Shown here one piece after another: positions 7,511 through 16,908 of a stretch of 41,888 bases of DNA; within the stretch, counting starts at the first letter, position 1; the number at the start of each line of letters is the position of its first letter. Origin of the DNA: Candidatus Babeliales bacterium. GTDB taxonomy: Bacteria > Babelota > Babeliae > Babelales > UBA12411. The DNA is taken from contig JAGMEA010000022.1 of NCBI GenBank assembly GCA_023128415.1, forward strand, positions 1-41,888. Reading direction: 5' to 3'. Under the pieces are notes generated by a model. The model searched no databases. It saw nothing but the letters and a program-made list of their open reading frames with translations, and was not told the DNA's origin. A program made the position numbers and the translations under genes.

Positions 7511-9484
7511 TTATATTTCAGAAACAGGCTTTTCTGAAACCTCGGTCTTGGGAGGCTCTACTGAAATGGCTTTAACAGATGAACCTGGAATAGCCTCTTT
7601 TGTATCTTCACTAACTTCTTCGGTGGTCGGTTCAACTTTAGGAGGTTCCACTGAAAGAATCGCTTCTTCCTCCACTTTAACATCAACAAGGTCATCTTCA
7701 ACTTTTGCATCTTCAAGTTTAGGAGGCTCTACTGAAGTAGCCTTCACTATCGACTCTTCCTTAACAACAGGAACTTCAGGCATTTCTTCTTTCTCTACTA
7801 CGACCTCCTCTACAGGCTGAGACGGTTCGATGGCCACCTCTTCTTCTATTTTTCCAGATACTTCCACTGGAACCGATGGCTCAGTAGGAGCCAAAACTTC
7901 TTCTTTAGAAACCTCTATTTTTTCATCTTTAGCTTTTTCTGGTTCGGTAATAGATGTTTCTACCTTTTTAATTTTTGACTCTACAGCTTCGGATGCATAT
8001 TCAACACCACTAGAAATATATCCTACTAATTTATCTAGCGCGCCTTCCAATACTTGCCATGTTGCCGAAGCATAATGTAGTAAAGCATCTAAAAATCTAC
8101 TATACCAGGGAGCCTTTTCTTCTACTTGTTCTGTGACTTTTTCTGGTTTTTCTTCTACTAATTCGGATTTAGACTCTACTGCCTTTTCTTCTTCTACAAT
8201 TTTCAAACTCTTTTCAATTCCATTAAGTTCACTTTTAACTTTGTCAATTTGTCCGTTAGTTGTCATAACAGTAGAATCAAAATCTGTAGAAAACTCGTTT
8301 TGAAGATATTCTAAAATACTTTTTATCTTTCGATTGACTTCTTTAATTTGAAAAAAATTTTCCTTAGCCTTATTATGATCTATAATTTTCCAAATTTCAT
8401 TATATAGAATACGGGATTTTTGTGCGTCCTCTACAGCTATACCTATTTGTTCATCCAACTTATCCATTCGCTTAACAAGAGCACTATCTAACTCTTGGGT
8501 AGACTTAATCTCTTTATCTAGTCCAACTAAATCTTTCTTTAACTTATCAATTTTTTCTTCATAAGCTTCTTCGTCAAAAATTGAATCGATTCTGGTTTTA
8601 ACTTCTTGATCACTTAACGGCTTGTCTATAGTAATGCCTAACAATCTTTTAAAAAAGTTAAATATATTTTCTGTAAGATTTAAGATTCGACCATACCAAG
8701 ATAATTCTTCGGCTTTTGTTTGTTGATAATCAGATCTTGTAGCCTCTTCTAAAACTCTTTGTTTACTTGCTCTCTCTTCATATTCACTTTGAAGCTCTTT
8801 AATAATAGCTTGTCTTGCACCAATATCTTTATAAAAAAGATCTAATAAATCTTGAATGGCTTTAAATTTTTCCCAGAAAGATTTACGTACACCCTGAATC
8901 TCTGCAGCTCTTTCCTGAACTTTTTCATTTACCTCTCTAGCCTTAATCAACCATTCCCTTTTTTCATACCAATTTCCCTGTTCCCCAATTTTTTCTTCAG
9001 GAACAATGACATCTTCCTCTTCTATTTTTGCTTCGGCAACAGGCTTTTCTTCTAGTTCAGGCGCCATTTCTTCTTTTTGCTCAGGAGCCACTTCAGACTC
9101 TGCAGCAACCTCTGAAGAAGATAGCTTTTCTGGCTTTTCTTTTTCCATTATAGTCTTTGCTGGTTTTAACTCTTCCATCTTTTCGTTTCCAACAGAAGCC
9201 TCATCTTTAGTAGGGACAGAAGAAGACTCTTCGTTATTTTCTAAACTCTCTGACTCATCGTCATCTTCCTCAGAATCATCATCATCGTCTAATTCAACTT
9301 CTTCATTATCAGAAACTTTCTCTTGAACAGACATACTATTTTCTTCTAAATTTACACTAGAAACTTCTACTGATTCTTTATTTCCTAGATCCTTCGCTGT
9401 TTCTTGGGCTAAGGACTTATCCAAACATAAAGAAGAAAATAAAAAGACTAACAATGTCAGAACTTTAGTTAAACCCATACTCAT
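7511..9484 (-). CDS. Acidic, repeat-rich exported coiled-coil protein
   Basis: This 657-residue protein has a signal peptide (MSMGLTKVLTLLVFLFSSLC..., cut near SLAQ at about 26). A highly acidic tract follows at about 64-85 (runs of D, E and S), then an E/K/P-rich region. A long charged helical region at about 175-430 looks coiled-coil. Two similar amphipathic stretches contain WYGRIL and WYSRFL. The C-terminal tail contains SVEPPK three times. Family unknown. GGGG lies five bases before the chosen ATG. The composition suggests an extended periplasmic or surface scaffold with low-complexity linkers. It resembles TolA/TonB-like spacers in style only. Confidence 0.8.
   Translation of the reverse strand: MSMGLTKVLTLLVFLFSSLCLDKSLAQETAKDLGNKESVEVSSVNLEENSMSVQEKVSDNEEVELDDDDDSEEDDDESESLENNEESSSVPTKDEASVGNEKMEELKPAKTIMEKEKPEKLSSSEVAAESEVAPEQKEEMAPELEEKPVAEAKIEEEDVIVPEEKIGEQGNWYEKREWLIKAREVNEKVQERAAEIQGVRKSFWEKFKAIQDLLDLFYKDIGARQAIIKELQSEYEERASKQRVLEEATRSDYQQTKAEELSWYGRILNLTENIFNFFKRLLGITIDKPLSDQEVKTRIDSIFDEEAYEEKIDKLKKDLVGLDKEIKSTQELDSALVKRMDKLDEQIGIAVEDAQKSRILYNEIWKIIDHNKAKENFFQIKEVNRKIKSILEYLQNEFSTDFDSTVMTTNGQIDKVKSELNGIEKSLKIVEEEKAVESKSELVEEKPEKVTEQVEEKAPWYSRFLDALLHYASATWQVLEGALDKLVGYISSGVEYASEAVESKIKKVETSITEPEKAKDEKIEVSKEEVLAPTEPSVPVEVSGKIEEEVAIEPSQPVEEVVVEKEEMPEVPVVKEESIVKATSVEPPKLEDAKVEDDLVDVKVEEEAILSVEPPKVEPTTEEVSEDTKEAIPGSSVKAISVEPPKTEVSEKPVSEI
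7551..7736. repeat. Three imperfect 15-base repeats encoding SVEPPK
   Basis: The plus strand shows GGAGGCTCTACTGAA at 7551-7565, GGAGGTTCCACTGAA at 7641-7655 and GGAGGCTCTACTGAA again at 7722-7736. They encode the three SVEPPK copies in the C-terminal tail of the acidic exported protein. Unequal spacing (about 90 and 81 bases) indicates a degenerate internal duplication rather than a perfect tandem array. Confidence 0.75.
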
Positions 9485-9534
9485 ATCTGCCCCTTGCTAA
9501 ACAACCATAATTTTTTTTAATAGTTAAACAAGGA

Positions 9535-9999
9535 CTATAATACTTTTGCAAGTTCTTTCAATTCCTTAAAAAGACTCTTTATTAATTCTTCTGCTTCAAT
9601 AGAGGTGTAACTCCATTTAACTCCTGAATCAATACGAGTCAAAATAGAACGATCGCACTTGATATCAATGATATCCATACGTACAACATTCATCATAGGA
9701 TGAACTTTAGAAGGAGCTCTAACAACTCCAGCTCTACCTAAAACGCTGTAAGCAACATTACCTTCGTCCATAAAACAAAGCATAACTTTTTTTTGCCAAA
9801 CCATATTTTTATAACCAACATGATCTTTATGGATGGTAATTAAAAGTCCCTCATCACCCTTAGGATAAATACACTGAATTGGTGTTGTATGAGGAAGGCC
9901 CCGTTCAGAAAAAGTTGATAAAATCGCTACAGTTTTTTCTTTATTTAAAACCTCGAGTAGATCTTCCGGTAATTTAACACCAACATGTTTAGCTGCCAT
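9535..9999 (-). CDS. Flavin-binding split-barrel (pyridoxamine 5'-phosphate oxidase-like) protein
   Basis: This 154-residue protein has the pattern of the PNPOx-like split-barrel fold: TVAILSTFSERGLPHTTPI near the N-terminus, a central ITIHKDHVGYKNM strand-helix segment, and VMLCFMDEGNVAYSVLGRAGVV. Members bind FMN, F420 or haem and act as small oxidoreductases; the substrate here is unknown. I start it at ATG 9999, which GGGAG precedes by four bases. An in-frame ATG 13 codons upstream has no ribosome site. It follows hemW by about 45 bases on the same strand and probably ends that operon. Confidence 0.7.
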   Translation of the reverse strand: MAAKHVGVKLPEDLLEVLNKEKTVAILSTFSERGLPHTTPIQCIYPKGDEGLLITIHKDHVGYKNMVWQKKVMLCFMDEGNVAYSVLGRAGVVRAPSKVHPMMNVVRMDIIDIKCDRSILTRIDSGVKWSYTSIEAEELIKSLFKELKELAKVL

Positions 10000-10044
10000 A
10001 AAACTCCCAATGACTAGAATATGTAATTGATACAACAAACCCGA

Positions 10045-11202
10045 CTAATTAGACAAAAGACTCAAAATGACTTCGTTTTCTAGCGCCATTCCTTTAAGAG
10101 CTAACCTAACCCGTCCATTTTCCACGACAATTAACCCTTGATTTTTAAGGTCATCAAGGCGGCCCGAAAGCCGTTCTTGTTCCCCCTCTTTAAATAAGTA
10201 TAACATGGCATGCAAGTCCATACCACTCGACTGCCTCAAACCCAGCATCAATTGCTCCATTCGAAGCTGTTCAGGCCCCAGTTTTTCTTGAAACGAATAT
10301 TTCAATTCTCCCTCCAGAAGGTAGATATCAAGATAGTGCATTAATTTTTTAAGATTAACAAATCTTGTATTGTCTTCAAACGATGCTGCGCTCAAACCAA
10401 ATCCACGATAAGGCCGATGATCCCAATAAGCTCTATTGTGTTCTGACTCAAATCCCGGAACCGCAAAATTAGAAAGCTCGTACTGCTTAAATCCGTGATA
10501 ATCTAAAAATTTTACTGTACCGTCATAAATATCAACAAACTCATCATCACTTAAAAGCTTTATATCACCCCTACTTAGTTTTAAGGATAATGGCGTACGA
10601 TCATGAACCATTAACATATACACAGAAATATGTTTTATTGGCCATTTAACTATTTGTTTCAAAGTATTGTTCCAAACTTCATCAGTAATTCCGGGCAAAC
10701 CCAAAATCAAGTCTACTGAAACATTATCAAAATATTTAAAGGCTTTTTCGATTAATGAATAAACATCTTTGTTTGTTTGAATACGATTTAAATTTGCTAG
10801 TATTTTATCATCTAGAACTTGTACCCCAATACTTAAACGATTAATACCTAGGAACCTCCAAGTTGATAATTGCTTTTCTGTAACTTCCTTGGGATTTACC
10901 TCTATTGTAATTTCTTCAGCATCTGACAAGTCAAAATTATTTTTTAAAACAACAAATAATTCCGTTAATAGATCTATAGGATATAAACTTGGAGTACCTC
11001 CCCCAAAAAATATTGTTTTTATTTTTCTAGGACCACTTAATTTAGAAACATAGCTTTTTATTTCTGTGCATAAAGCTTTATGATACTGCTGTTCATATTT
11101 CTCATGCTTTGCAAATGAAACAAAATCACAATAATGACATTTATTTTTACAAAATGGCCAATGAATGTATAAGTGCTGAGAACATTTATTTTGGATGCTC
11201 AT
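10045..11202 (-). CDS. hemW: Radical SAM protein HemW (haem chaperone / coproporphyrinogen oxidase-like)
   Basis: A 385-residue radical SAM enzyme. It has the YIHWPFCKNKCHYCDF signature: Cys18, Cys22 and Cys25 bind the 4Fe-4S cluster, in the CxxxCxxC form followed by DF as in HemW. FFGGGTPSLYP (about 66-76) is the SAM-binding glycine-rich motif. IEVNPKEVT, RLSIGVQVLDD and ISVYMLMV follow in the order expected for HemW/HemN-like proteins, and the HemW C-terminal domain is present. HemW is thought to deliver haem to respiratory proteins. The ATG overlaps the end of the upstream membrane-protein gene by 17 bases, so translation is likely coupled. Confidence 0.93.
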   Translation of the reverse strand: MSIQNKCSQHLYIHWPFCKNKCHYCDFVSFAKHEKYEQQYHKALCTEIKSYVSKLSGPRKIKTIFFGGGTPSLYPIDLLTELFVVLKNNFDLSDAEEITIEVNPKEVTEKQLSTWRFLGINRLSIGVQVLDDKILANLNRIQTNKDVYSLIEKAFKYFDNVSVDLILGLPGITDEVWNNTLKQIVKWPIKHISVYMLMVHDRTPLSLKLSRGDIKLLSDDEFVDIYDGTVKFLDYHGFKQYELSNFAVPGFESEHNRAYWDHRPYRGFGLSAASFEDNTRFVNLKKLMHYLDIYLLEGELKYSFQEKLGPEQLRMEQLMLGLRQSSGMDLHAMLYLFKEGEQERLSGRLDDLKNQGLIVVENGRVRLALKGMALENEVILSLLSN

Positions 11203-11695
11203 TATTTTCTACTGGTATCGTTCGCTTGATGATAGTTAATGCAAGTTCCCAGTCCTCCCGAGCTTTTGAGGGTAATGCTGTTTCATTGGCAAATTTAATA
11301 AATCTGGAGCCATGTAAAATTTCAACAAGATCGTTTGTTAAATTGAAATCAAATTTTTTTTCTTCTAAGTATCGCCTTATTTCTGCATCAGTTTTATTTT
11401 CTAGATCTAATTCAAAAAGTTTTGACAAATATTGTTTTAAAATTTTACCCAATTCAAAATAAAATTTTTTAAACTCTTCTTTTTCCATCAATAATCTAGG
11501 ATCTATTTTGTTAAGACGCATTTCGGCATCGATCCATATAGATAAGGGTTTAGTTTTTTTAAATAAAAAAATTAATTTATAAATAACAAAACTTAATAAT
11601 ATAAAAATGATGGTTAAAGATAATGCAAAAAACCACCAAGTTTTCCAAAATGGAACAAAATAAAAATCATAAATATCATAAAATTGGACATCCAT
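11186..11695 (-). CDS. DUF4381-like single-pass membrane protein, partner of DUF58 protein
   Basis: This 169-residue protein has one membrane segment at about 20-45 (WWFFALSLTIIFILLSFVIY), followed by a basic stretch and a cytoplasmic helical domain with FYFELGKILKQYL and EDWELALTIIKR. Small membrane proteins of this design (DUF4381-like) usually accompany DUF58 and MoxR ATPases in membrane-associated chaperone or stress operons. Its ATG overlaps the DUF58 stop by one base (TAATG), and its own end overlaps hemW. The family call depends on the neighbour as much as on the sequence. Confidence 0.6.
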   Translation of the reverse strand: MDVQFYDIYDFYFVPFWKTWWFFALSLTIIFILLSFVIYKLIFLFKKTKPLSIWIDAEMRLNKIDPRLLMEKEEFKKFYFELGKILKQYLSKLFELDLENKTDAEIRRYLEEKKFDFNLTNDLVEILHGSRFIKFANETALPSKAREDWELALTIIKRTIPVENNEHPK

Positions 11696-12567
11696 TAAAT
11701 GCTCCTACGAATACGTCTGTGGAAAAATCTTATTAATGGATTTATAAAATTCTGATTTGTCTTTAGATCAAGTAAATCTATTCTGTATTTACTAAATAAT
11801 TGATTAACCCTAACAATTCTATCATTTAAAAATTTTTTCAAATTTTTTGTGTCCAAAACAATCTGTTCCCCAGTCTCAGGATCCTCAACTTCAAGTAACC
11901 CTAGATCTGGAAATTCAGATTCAAATGCATCTAAAATTCTCATTCCAATAAAATCGTACTTGTATGAAATAAGCTTAAGGAATTTAGAGTAAGATGTATC
12001 GTCATCAATAAAATCAGATAGCATAAATACAATAGAATTTTGTTGTTTTAGGCGAATCAAAAATTTTAAAGCTTCTGATATATTTGTACCATTACCAGAA
12101 GGCGTTAATGTTAAAATCGCTTTCAAGATATTATGGATATGAGCTATTCCGCGTTTAGGAGGGAACCACTTTTCAATGGAATCAGAAAAAAAGGCTGCCC
12201 CTACTCTATCATTATTTTCATCAGCAATAAGAGCTAGAGAAGATGCTATGTTTGCAAGCAATTCTCTTTTAAGTTCTAAGTTAGATGCATAGTTATTTGA
12301 TTTAGAAATATCTATCATCAAAATAATTGTTCGATCGCGTTCTTCTATAAATTCTTTAATTTTTAAATTTTTAGATTTGACTGAACTATTCCAATCAATT
12401 AAACGAACATCATCTCCAACCTGATAATCCCGAAGCTGATGGAATTCCATACCTGAACCTTTGAAGGCTGATAGATAATCCCCTGATAGCGAAGAAGAAA
12501 CCAATCTTTTGGTAAAAATCTTAATACGTTTAATTTTTTCTCTTATTTCATCTTGCTTATTTACCAT
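11695..12567 (-). CDS. DUF58 family protein (von Willebrand A-like)
   Basis: This 290-residue protein fits DUF58. GSGMEFHQLRDYQVGDDVR is followed by LIDWN at about 38-60, with IKEFIEERDRTIILMIDISK after it. The DISKS stretch (about 92-96) matches a MIDAS-type metal site of a VWA fold, and a later FMLSDFIDD fits the second MIDAS strand. DUF58 proteins typically work with a MoxR AAA+ ATPase; none lies in the window. The ATG lies inside the end of serS (7-base overlap), so expression is probably coupled to the tRNA synthetase. Confidence 0.88.
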   Translation of the reverse strand: MVNKQDEIREKIKRIKIFTKRLVSSSLSGDYLSAFKGSGMEFHQLRDYQVGDDVRLIDWNSSVKSKNLKIKEFIEERDRTIILMIDISKSNNYASNLELKRELLANIASSLALIADENNDRVGAAFFSDSIEKWFPPKRGIAHIHNILKAILTLTPSGNGTNISEALKFLIRLKQQNSIVFMLSDFIDDDTSYSKFLKLISYKYDFIGMRILDAFESEFPDLGLLEVEDPETGEQIVLDTKNLKKFLNDRIVRVNQLFSKYRIDLLDLKTNQNFINPLIRFFHRRIRRSI

Positions 12568-13802
12568 GTTTTATTAAGAATCTCCTGAATAGAAGAAGAA
12601 AATTCTATTTTTCCATCCTTGGTTTGATAATTCTCCATTATCGCAACCATTAATCTTGGTAAGGCTAATGAGGATGCATTAAGAGTGTGTACTAATCTTG
12701 GTTTGCTATTGGATTCTTCCCTATATCTTATAGAAGCCCTGCGCGCCTGAAAATCTGTGCAATTACTTACAGACGAAACTTCGTAATAACGTTCTTGGCT
12801 AGGTATCCAAACTTCGACATCGTAAGTTTTAGCAGAGGGAAATGAACAATCCTGAGCTGCCAATAAAGAAACTCTATAATGCAATCCTAACTCCTGCAAA
12901 ATTTCTTCAGCACAAGCAAGCATCTTTTTCTGCTCTTCTTCTGAATTTTGAGGTTCCGACAAAGTATATAGTTCAACCTTTTCAAACTGATGGATACGAA
13001 TCAATCCCCGTTCTTGTGAACCATAACCGCCAGCTTCCCTTCTAAAACAACTTGTCCAAGCACATAGATTTAATGGCAAATCTTCTTTGGATAAAATTTT
13101 GCCCGCATATAAATTTGTTAAACTAACTTCTGCTGTTGGAATAAGATACAAATCATCTTCTGGAAGCTTATACACATCTTCAGCAAACTTGGGAAGATTT
13201 CCAGAATTTATAAGTGACTGTTCAGTAACAAGCTCAGGAGGACTAATTAATTGAAAACCATGCTTTGTATTAATTCTAAGCATAAAATTTATCAAGGCAT
13301 ACATAAGACGAACCGCTTCACCTTTGTATAAGGCAAATTGTGAACCAGACATTGATGCAGCAGATTCAAAATCAAACCAACCTAAAGATTCACCTAGCTC
13401 CAAATGATTTTTTATTGGAAAATCATATTCTCTTTTTTCGTCAAAAACCTTTATAACCTGATTGCTTTCTTTTTTTCCTTCAGGAACATCATTCATAAGA
13501 ATATTCGGACAAGAAAGCCAAAGCTTTTTCAGTTCTACTTCTAAACGCCTTAAAGATTCCTCTTCTTTTTTTAGATTTTTCCCAATCTCAATAGACTTAT
13601 TTCTTAATTCATCCGTTATGCCTTTTCCGGCCTGCTTAGCTAAACTATTTTTTTCATTCCTAAGCTGTTCAACGGAACCCCTTAATGCCCTAGCATCTTG
13701 ATCTAGTCTAACTAATTGATCAAAGTCAAAATTTGGATCTTTTTTTAAAACAAGAGATTTAATATTTTTAGGATCTTCTCGTAAAAGAGATAAATCTATC
13801 AT
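12561..13802 (-). CDS. serS: Seryl-tRNA synthetase
   Basis: A class II synthetase of 413 residues that charges tRNA-Ser. The N-terminal coiled-coil arm spans about 25-105 (RSVEQLRNEKNSLAKQAGKG onwards). Motif 1 lies around GFQLISPPELV, motif 2 in FRREAGGYGSQERGLIRIHQ, and motif 3 at SSLALPRLMVAIMENYQ. Normal length. The ATG at 13802 has GGAAG seven bases upstream, while an in-frame TTG four codons earlier lies inside that ribosome site and is unlikely. It heads the operon serS / DUF58 / DUF4381-like / hemW / split-barrel protein. Confidence 0.97.
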   Translation of the reverse strand: MIDLSLLREDPKNIKSLVLKKDPNFDFDQLVRLDQDARALRGSVEQLRNEKNSLAKQAGKGITDELRNKSIEIGKNLKKEEESLRRLEVELKKLWLSCPNILMNDVPEGKKESNQVIKVFDEKREYDFPIKNHLELGESLGWFDFESAASMSGSQFALYKGEAVRLMYALINFMLRINTKHGFQLISPPELVTEQSLINSGNLPKFAEDVYKLPEDDLYLIPTAEVSLTNLYAGKILSKEDLPLNLCAWTSCFRREAGGYGSQERGLIRIHQFEKVELYTLSEPQNSEEEQKKMLACAEEILQELGLHYRVSLLAAQDCSFPSAKTYDVEVWIPSQERYYEVSSVSNCTDFQARRASIRYREESNSKPRLVHTLNASSLALPRLMVAIMENYQTKDGKIEFSSSIQEILNKTW

Positions 13803-13866
13803 GATAACTTCCAAAAACTATATTTTAATAAAATTCAAGTCTAATTAGTATAGCATCCAGATACAA

Positions 13867-15357
13867 CTACGCAAAAGACGGCATAGCTTTCCTAAATCGC
13901 CATTGTATATCAATAGCTCTTAGTTTCTGAGACACAGGCAAGTCAAAATCTTTAATTTGTTCAATAATGAAAGTTATACGCATTCTGTCATCTCTAGACA
14001 CTGCATCAGCATTTGCTTCTTTTTGAAGTTTTTCCAGCCAAAAAATAAGAAGTCCCTCATCTAATTTGGTTATGGGTTTTTGATCTGCATACCTACTCAA
14101 AATCTGATCTATATGCAAAAAGCAATCATCAATAATGTTATAAACATTTTGCTTTAATTTACCTAATATTTTATTAACACCAAATCCAGCTACAACTGGA
14201 GGCACTAGCGATGCAAGTAAAATGCCTAGATTATCTAGCGTTTGTATCATCGGATCTAAACTTACAAGAAGCAACAAAAAATCTGCTACTAACACTTGAA
14301 ACAATAAAAGACTTGTCTGCCCTTGCTCAAAAAATGTACTTACAAAATGAATACCCGCCTCAAGCAAACCATCAACCCTCCATATACTAACTTGTTTTTC
14401 ATTTAAATTTTTTTTCGCTGCCTTACTATCGTCGTTTATTTTTTTTAAAGTACCATTTTCAGAATCTAAATACTTTTCTTCCCAATCATGAACTTTATTT
14501 CTCAGAGTTTCATGATCATCATTAGAAGTGATATTTTCTTTTAAGCCAGGAATATGTTCTAAAATTTTTCTCGCAACTCGCTCGATTCTATTAAAGTGAT
14601 CAGATCGGTCTTCTTTCTGTTTCCATCCAACAAGTTTTAAAAAACTATCATAACTTTCCTTCATAATTTTAAATGGAAGCATACCACCTTCATAAAGTTT
14701 TTCACCTACAACACGCGTATTTCCTGTTGCAACAATTCCTGCTGACAAAAGGGTCGTTACACAAATAGCAACAAGAAACTTTTCTCTATAAAGCTCTACA
14801 AATGTGGGAATATGTCGTTTTAATCTATTCTGTTTAAATCTAAATCTGAGCTTTTTAAGCATAACATCATAAACATTTAGCTGCTCTTTAACATTTCTAC
14901 AGACAGGACAAGTTATATCCCCAACTTGAGATATGCTTTCTCCTAAAAAAACAACAGCCAGCTTTAAATCTCGCTTAAATGCTTTTTCTGATTTCTGTCT
15001 AATATTATTTAAATGTATATTTAATTCTTGAAGAAGGAGTGCTAGTTCATTAATTAAATTCAAGCATTCATCCTTATGAACCTCTAATCTAAAAAAAGCC
15101 TCCTCCGGATCTTTTCCCAAACAATATTTGTCTATTACTTGGCCCCATTTACCAACTCTAGAAAACCGTGATCCCTTACACTCATTGTAATAATATATAT
15201 AAGCATAAAGTTGATCCAAAATTCCCATAACATTTTTATGCAATAGTTCAAGTTGGTTATAAACCTTATGCCTAACATTGTAATTAGCTACTGTATCAGC
15301 ACGACTAGAAGAAAAAAGAAATAGTAAAATTATAAATATCGCTTGTCTAAATCTCAT
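13867..15357 (-). CDS. Large exported helical protein with membrane segments, unknown function
   Basis: This 496-residue protein opens with a signal peptide (MRFRQAIFIILLFLFSSSRA). A long helical region follows, with a CPVC pair near residue 150 and several other cysteines. A membrane segment is near residue 200 (FLVAICVTTLLSAGIVATG), then a charged helical stretch, and a second hydrophobic pair lies around 350-395 (FQVLVADFLLLLVSL and ILLASLVPPVVAGFG). The CPVC motif could be redox-active or zinc-binding. I do not recognise the family. ATG 15357 gives the best signal peptide; a TTG three codons upstream is the alternative. It lies alone between serS and the phosphohexomutase operon. Confidence 0.75.
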   Translation of the reverse strand: MRFRQAIFIILLFLFSSSRADTVANYNVRHKVYNQLELLHKNVMGILDQLYAYIYYYNECKGSRFSRVGKWGQVIDKYCLGKDPEEAFFRLEVHKDECLNLINELALLLQELNIHLNNIRQKSEKAFKRDLKLAVVFLGESISQVGDITCPVCRNVKEQLNVYDVMLKKLRFRFKQNRLKRHIPTFVELYREKFLVAICVTTLLSAGIVATGNTRVVGEKLYEGGMLPFKIMKESYDSFLKLVGWKQKEDRSDHFNRIERVARKILEHIPGLKENITSNDDHETLRNKVHDWEEKYLDSENGTLKKINDDSKAAKKNLNEKQVSIWRVDGLLEAGIHFVSTFFEQGQTSLLLFQVLVADFLLLLVSLDPMIQTLDNLGILLASLVPPVVAGFGVNKILGKLKQNVYNIIDDCFLHIDQILSRYADQKPITKLDEGLLIFWLEKLQKEANADAVSRDDRMRITFIIEQIKDFDLPVSQKLRAIDIQWRFRKAMPSFA

Positions 15358-15498
15358 AGTATCCAAAGTGTTTTGTCTATAGTTGGGTTAGTATATACAA
15401 AAAAATAAAAAAACAATCGCGTTAAAAATTTCACAAAATGTTTTTCTAAAATAAAATGTATTAAATCTAATCGCCCTAATTAAAAAATAGGAAGAATT

Positions 15499-16908
15499 AT
15501 GAACCAAAATATTTTTCGCGAATACGATATACGCGGAATCGTTGACAAAGAATTTGATATAGAAGAAACCTATTTATTAACCAAAGGAATTTTGTCATAT
15601 TTTTTACAAAAAAATCCCAAAACATCAAAAGTCATTCTGGGCTATGACGGAAGAATACATTCTCATGCAATTAAAGAAAATGCAATAAAAGCAATAACTG
15701 AACTAGGAATTAATGTTGTTGATATTGGATTATGTCCAACTCCGGTTTTTTACTACTCTCTCTTCAACAGCAGCGTAAATTCAGGAATTATGATTACAGC
15801 TTCGCACAACCCCAAAGAATACAATGGTATAAAAATTTGCTTGGATAAGAAAATGGTGTGGGGCAACCAGATACAAGAAGTCAAACAACTTATACAAAAC
15901 AAAAACTTTGCTCCAACATCCCACGCAAATGGCTCTGTATCCACGTTCGATGCAACATCAGAGTATATAAATTGGATTGAAAATAATTTTAAACACTTAA
16001 AAAATATTAAAGTAAATGCTGCAATCGATTGTGGAAATGCTGTTTCTAGCACTGTGGTTCCTAGACTAATTGAACAAATGGGATGGAAAAATATAAAAAT
16101 CCTTTGTGAAGAAATTGATGGAACTTTCCCAAATCATCAAGCAGATCCAACCACTCTTAAAAATATGCAATGTGTTCTTAACGAGTTAAAAAGCAACCCA
16201 TCCTTAAAATTAGGCCTAGGCTTAGATGGTGACGCAGATAGAATGAATCCGATGACGCAGTCCGGATACCTAGTTCCAGGCGATAAGTTATTATCTATAT
16301 ACAGTCAACAAGTTTTAGAAAAAAATCCTGGTGCAGCAGTTGTTTTTGATATTAAAAGCTCCCTGGGACTTATTGAAGCATTAAAGGCACTTGGTGCAAA
16401 AGGCTGCATTGCCCCATCTGGACATTCTCTTATTAAGGAAGCAATGGTAGAAAACAATGCCCTTTTGGCTGGCGAACTTAGCTGCCATTTCTTTTTTAAA
16501 GATAGATACTTTGGATATGATGATGGTATATATGCAATGGTAAGGCTTTTTGAAATTCTGCATACGACAAAAAAATCTTTAGAAGAATTATTAAAAGCGT
16601 TCCCTAAAAAAGTTAGTTCAAATGAAATACGTATTTCTTGTAAAGAGGAAGACAAAAAAGAGATTATTAATAGCGTAAAAAAGTTTTTTGCTTCAAAAAA
16701 ATGCAAAGAAATAATCACTATAGATGGGATTAGGGCTCAGATGGACTATGGTTGGGGCCTAGCACGCGCCTCTAACACACAATCAGTTATAAGCCTTCGT
16801 TTTGAATCAGATGATAAAAACAATTTAGAAAAGATAAAAGAAGATTTTCTACAGGCTCTAAAACCTTATTTTGATGAAATAAAACTAAAGAATGAATTTG
16901 AATTTTAA
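15499..16908 (+). CDS. manB: Phosphomannomutase/phosphoglucomutase (AlgC/ManB type)
   Basis: This 469-residue alpha-D-phosphohexomutase interconverts 6- and 1-phosphates of mannose or glucose for surface-sugar synthesis. REYDIRGIVDKE is at the N-terminus and the phospho-serine loop TASHNPKEYNG at 100-110 (Ser102). The metal-binding loop is GLDGDADRMNPM, the sugar loop is GELSCHFFF (in place of the common GEMSGH), and the phosphate-binding end is SLRFESDD. The order and length match the PMM/PGM subgroup. AGGAAG lies four bases before the ATG. It overlaps the endonuclease IV gene by 17 bases. A second, glucosamine-type mutase lies at 23824. Confidence 0.93.
   Translation: MNQNIFREYDIRGIVDKEFDIEETYLLTKGILSYFLQKNPKTSKVILGYDGRIHSHAIKENAIKAITELGINVVDIGLCPTPVFYYSLFNSSVNSGIMITASHNPKEYNGIKICLDKKMVWGNQIQEVKQLIQNKNFAPTSHANGSVSTFDATSEYINWIENNFKHLKNIKVNAAIDCGNAVSSTVVPRLIEQMGWKNIKILCEEIDGTFPNHQADPTTLKNMQCVLNELKSNPSLKLGLGLDGDADRMNPMTQSGYLVPGDKLLSIYSQQVLEKNPGAAVVFDIKSSLGLIEALKALGAKGCIAPSGHSLIKEAMVENNALLAGELSCHFFFKDRYFGYDDGIYAMVRLFEILHTTKKSLEELLKAFPKKVSSNEIRISCKEEDKKEIINSVKKFFASKKCKEIITIDGIRAQMDYGWGLARASNTQSVISLRFESDDKNNLEKIKEDFLQALKPYFDEIKLKNEFEF

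Noticed and set aside
7548-9326. Several Ser/Thr-rich open frames on the plus strand opposite the acidic exported protein
   Set aside because: They are mirror frames of an E/K/S-rich coding region (Glu codons read as Ser or Phe on the other strand), have no ribosome sites and no family resemblance.
9485-9540. CCTTG...CAAGG around the gap between the acidic protein and the split-barrel gene, possible hairpin
   Set aside because: Only five bases pair before mismatches dominate, and the interior is an A/T run, so it is not convincing as a terminator or operator.
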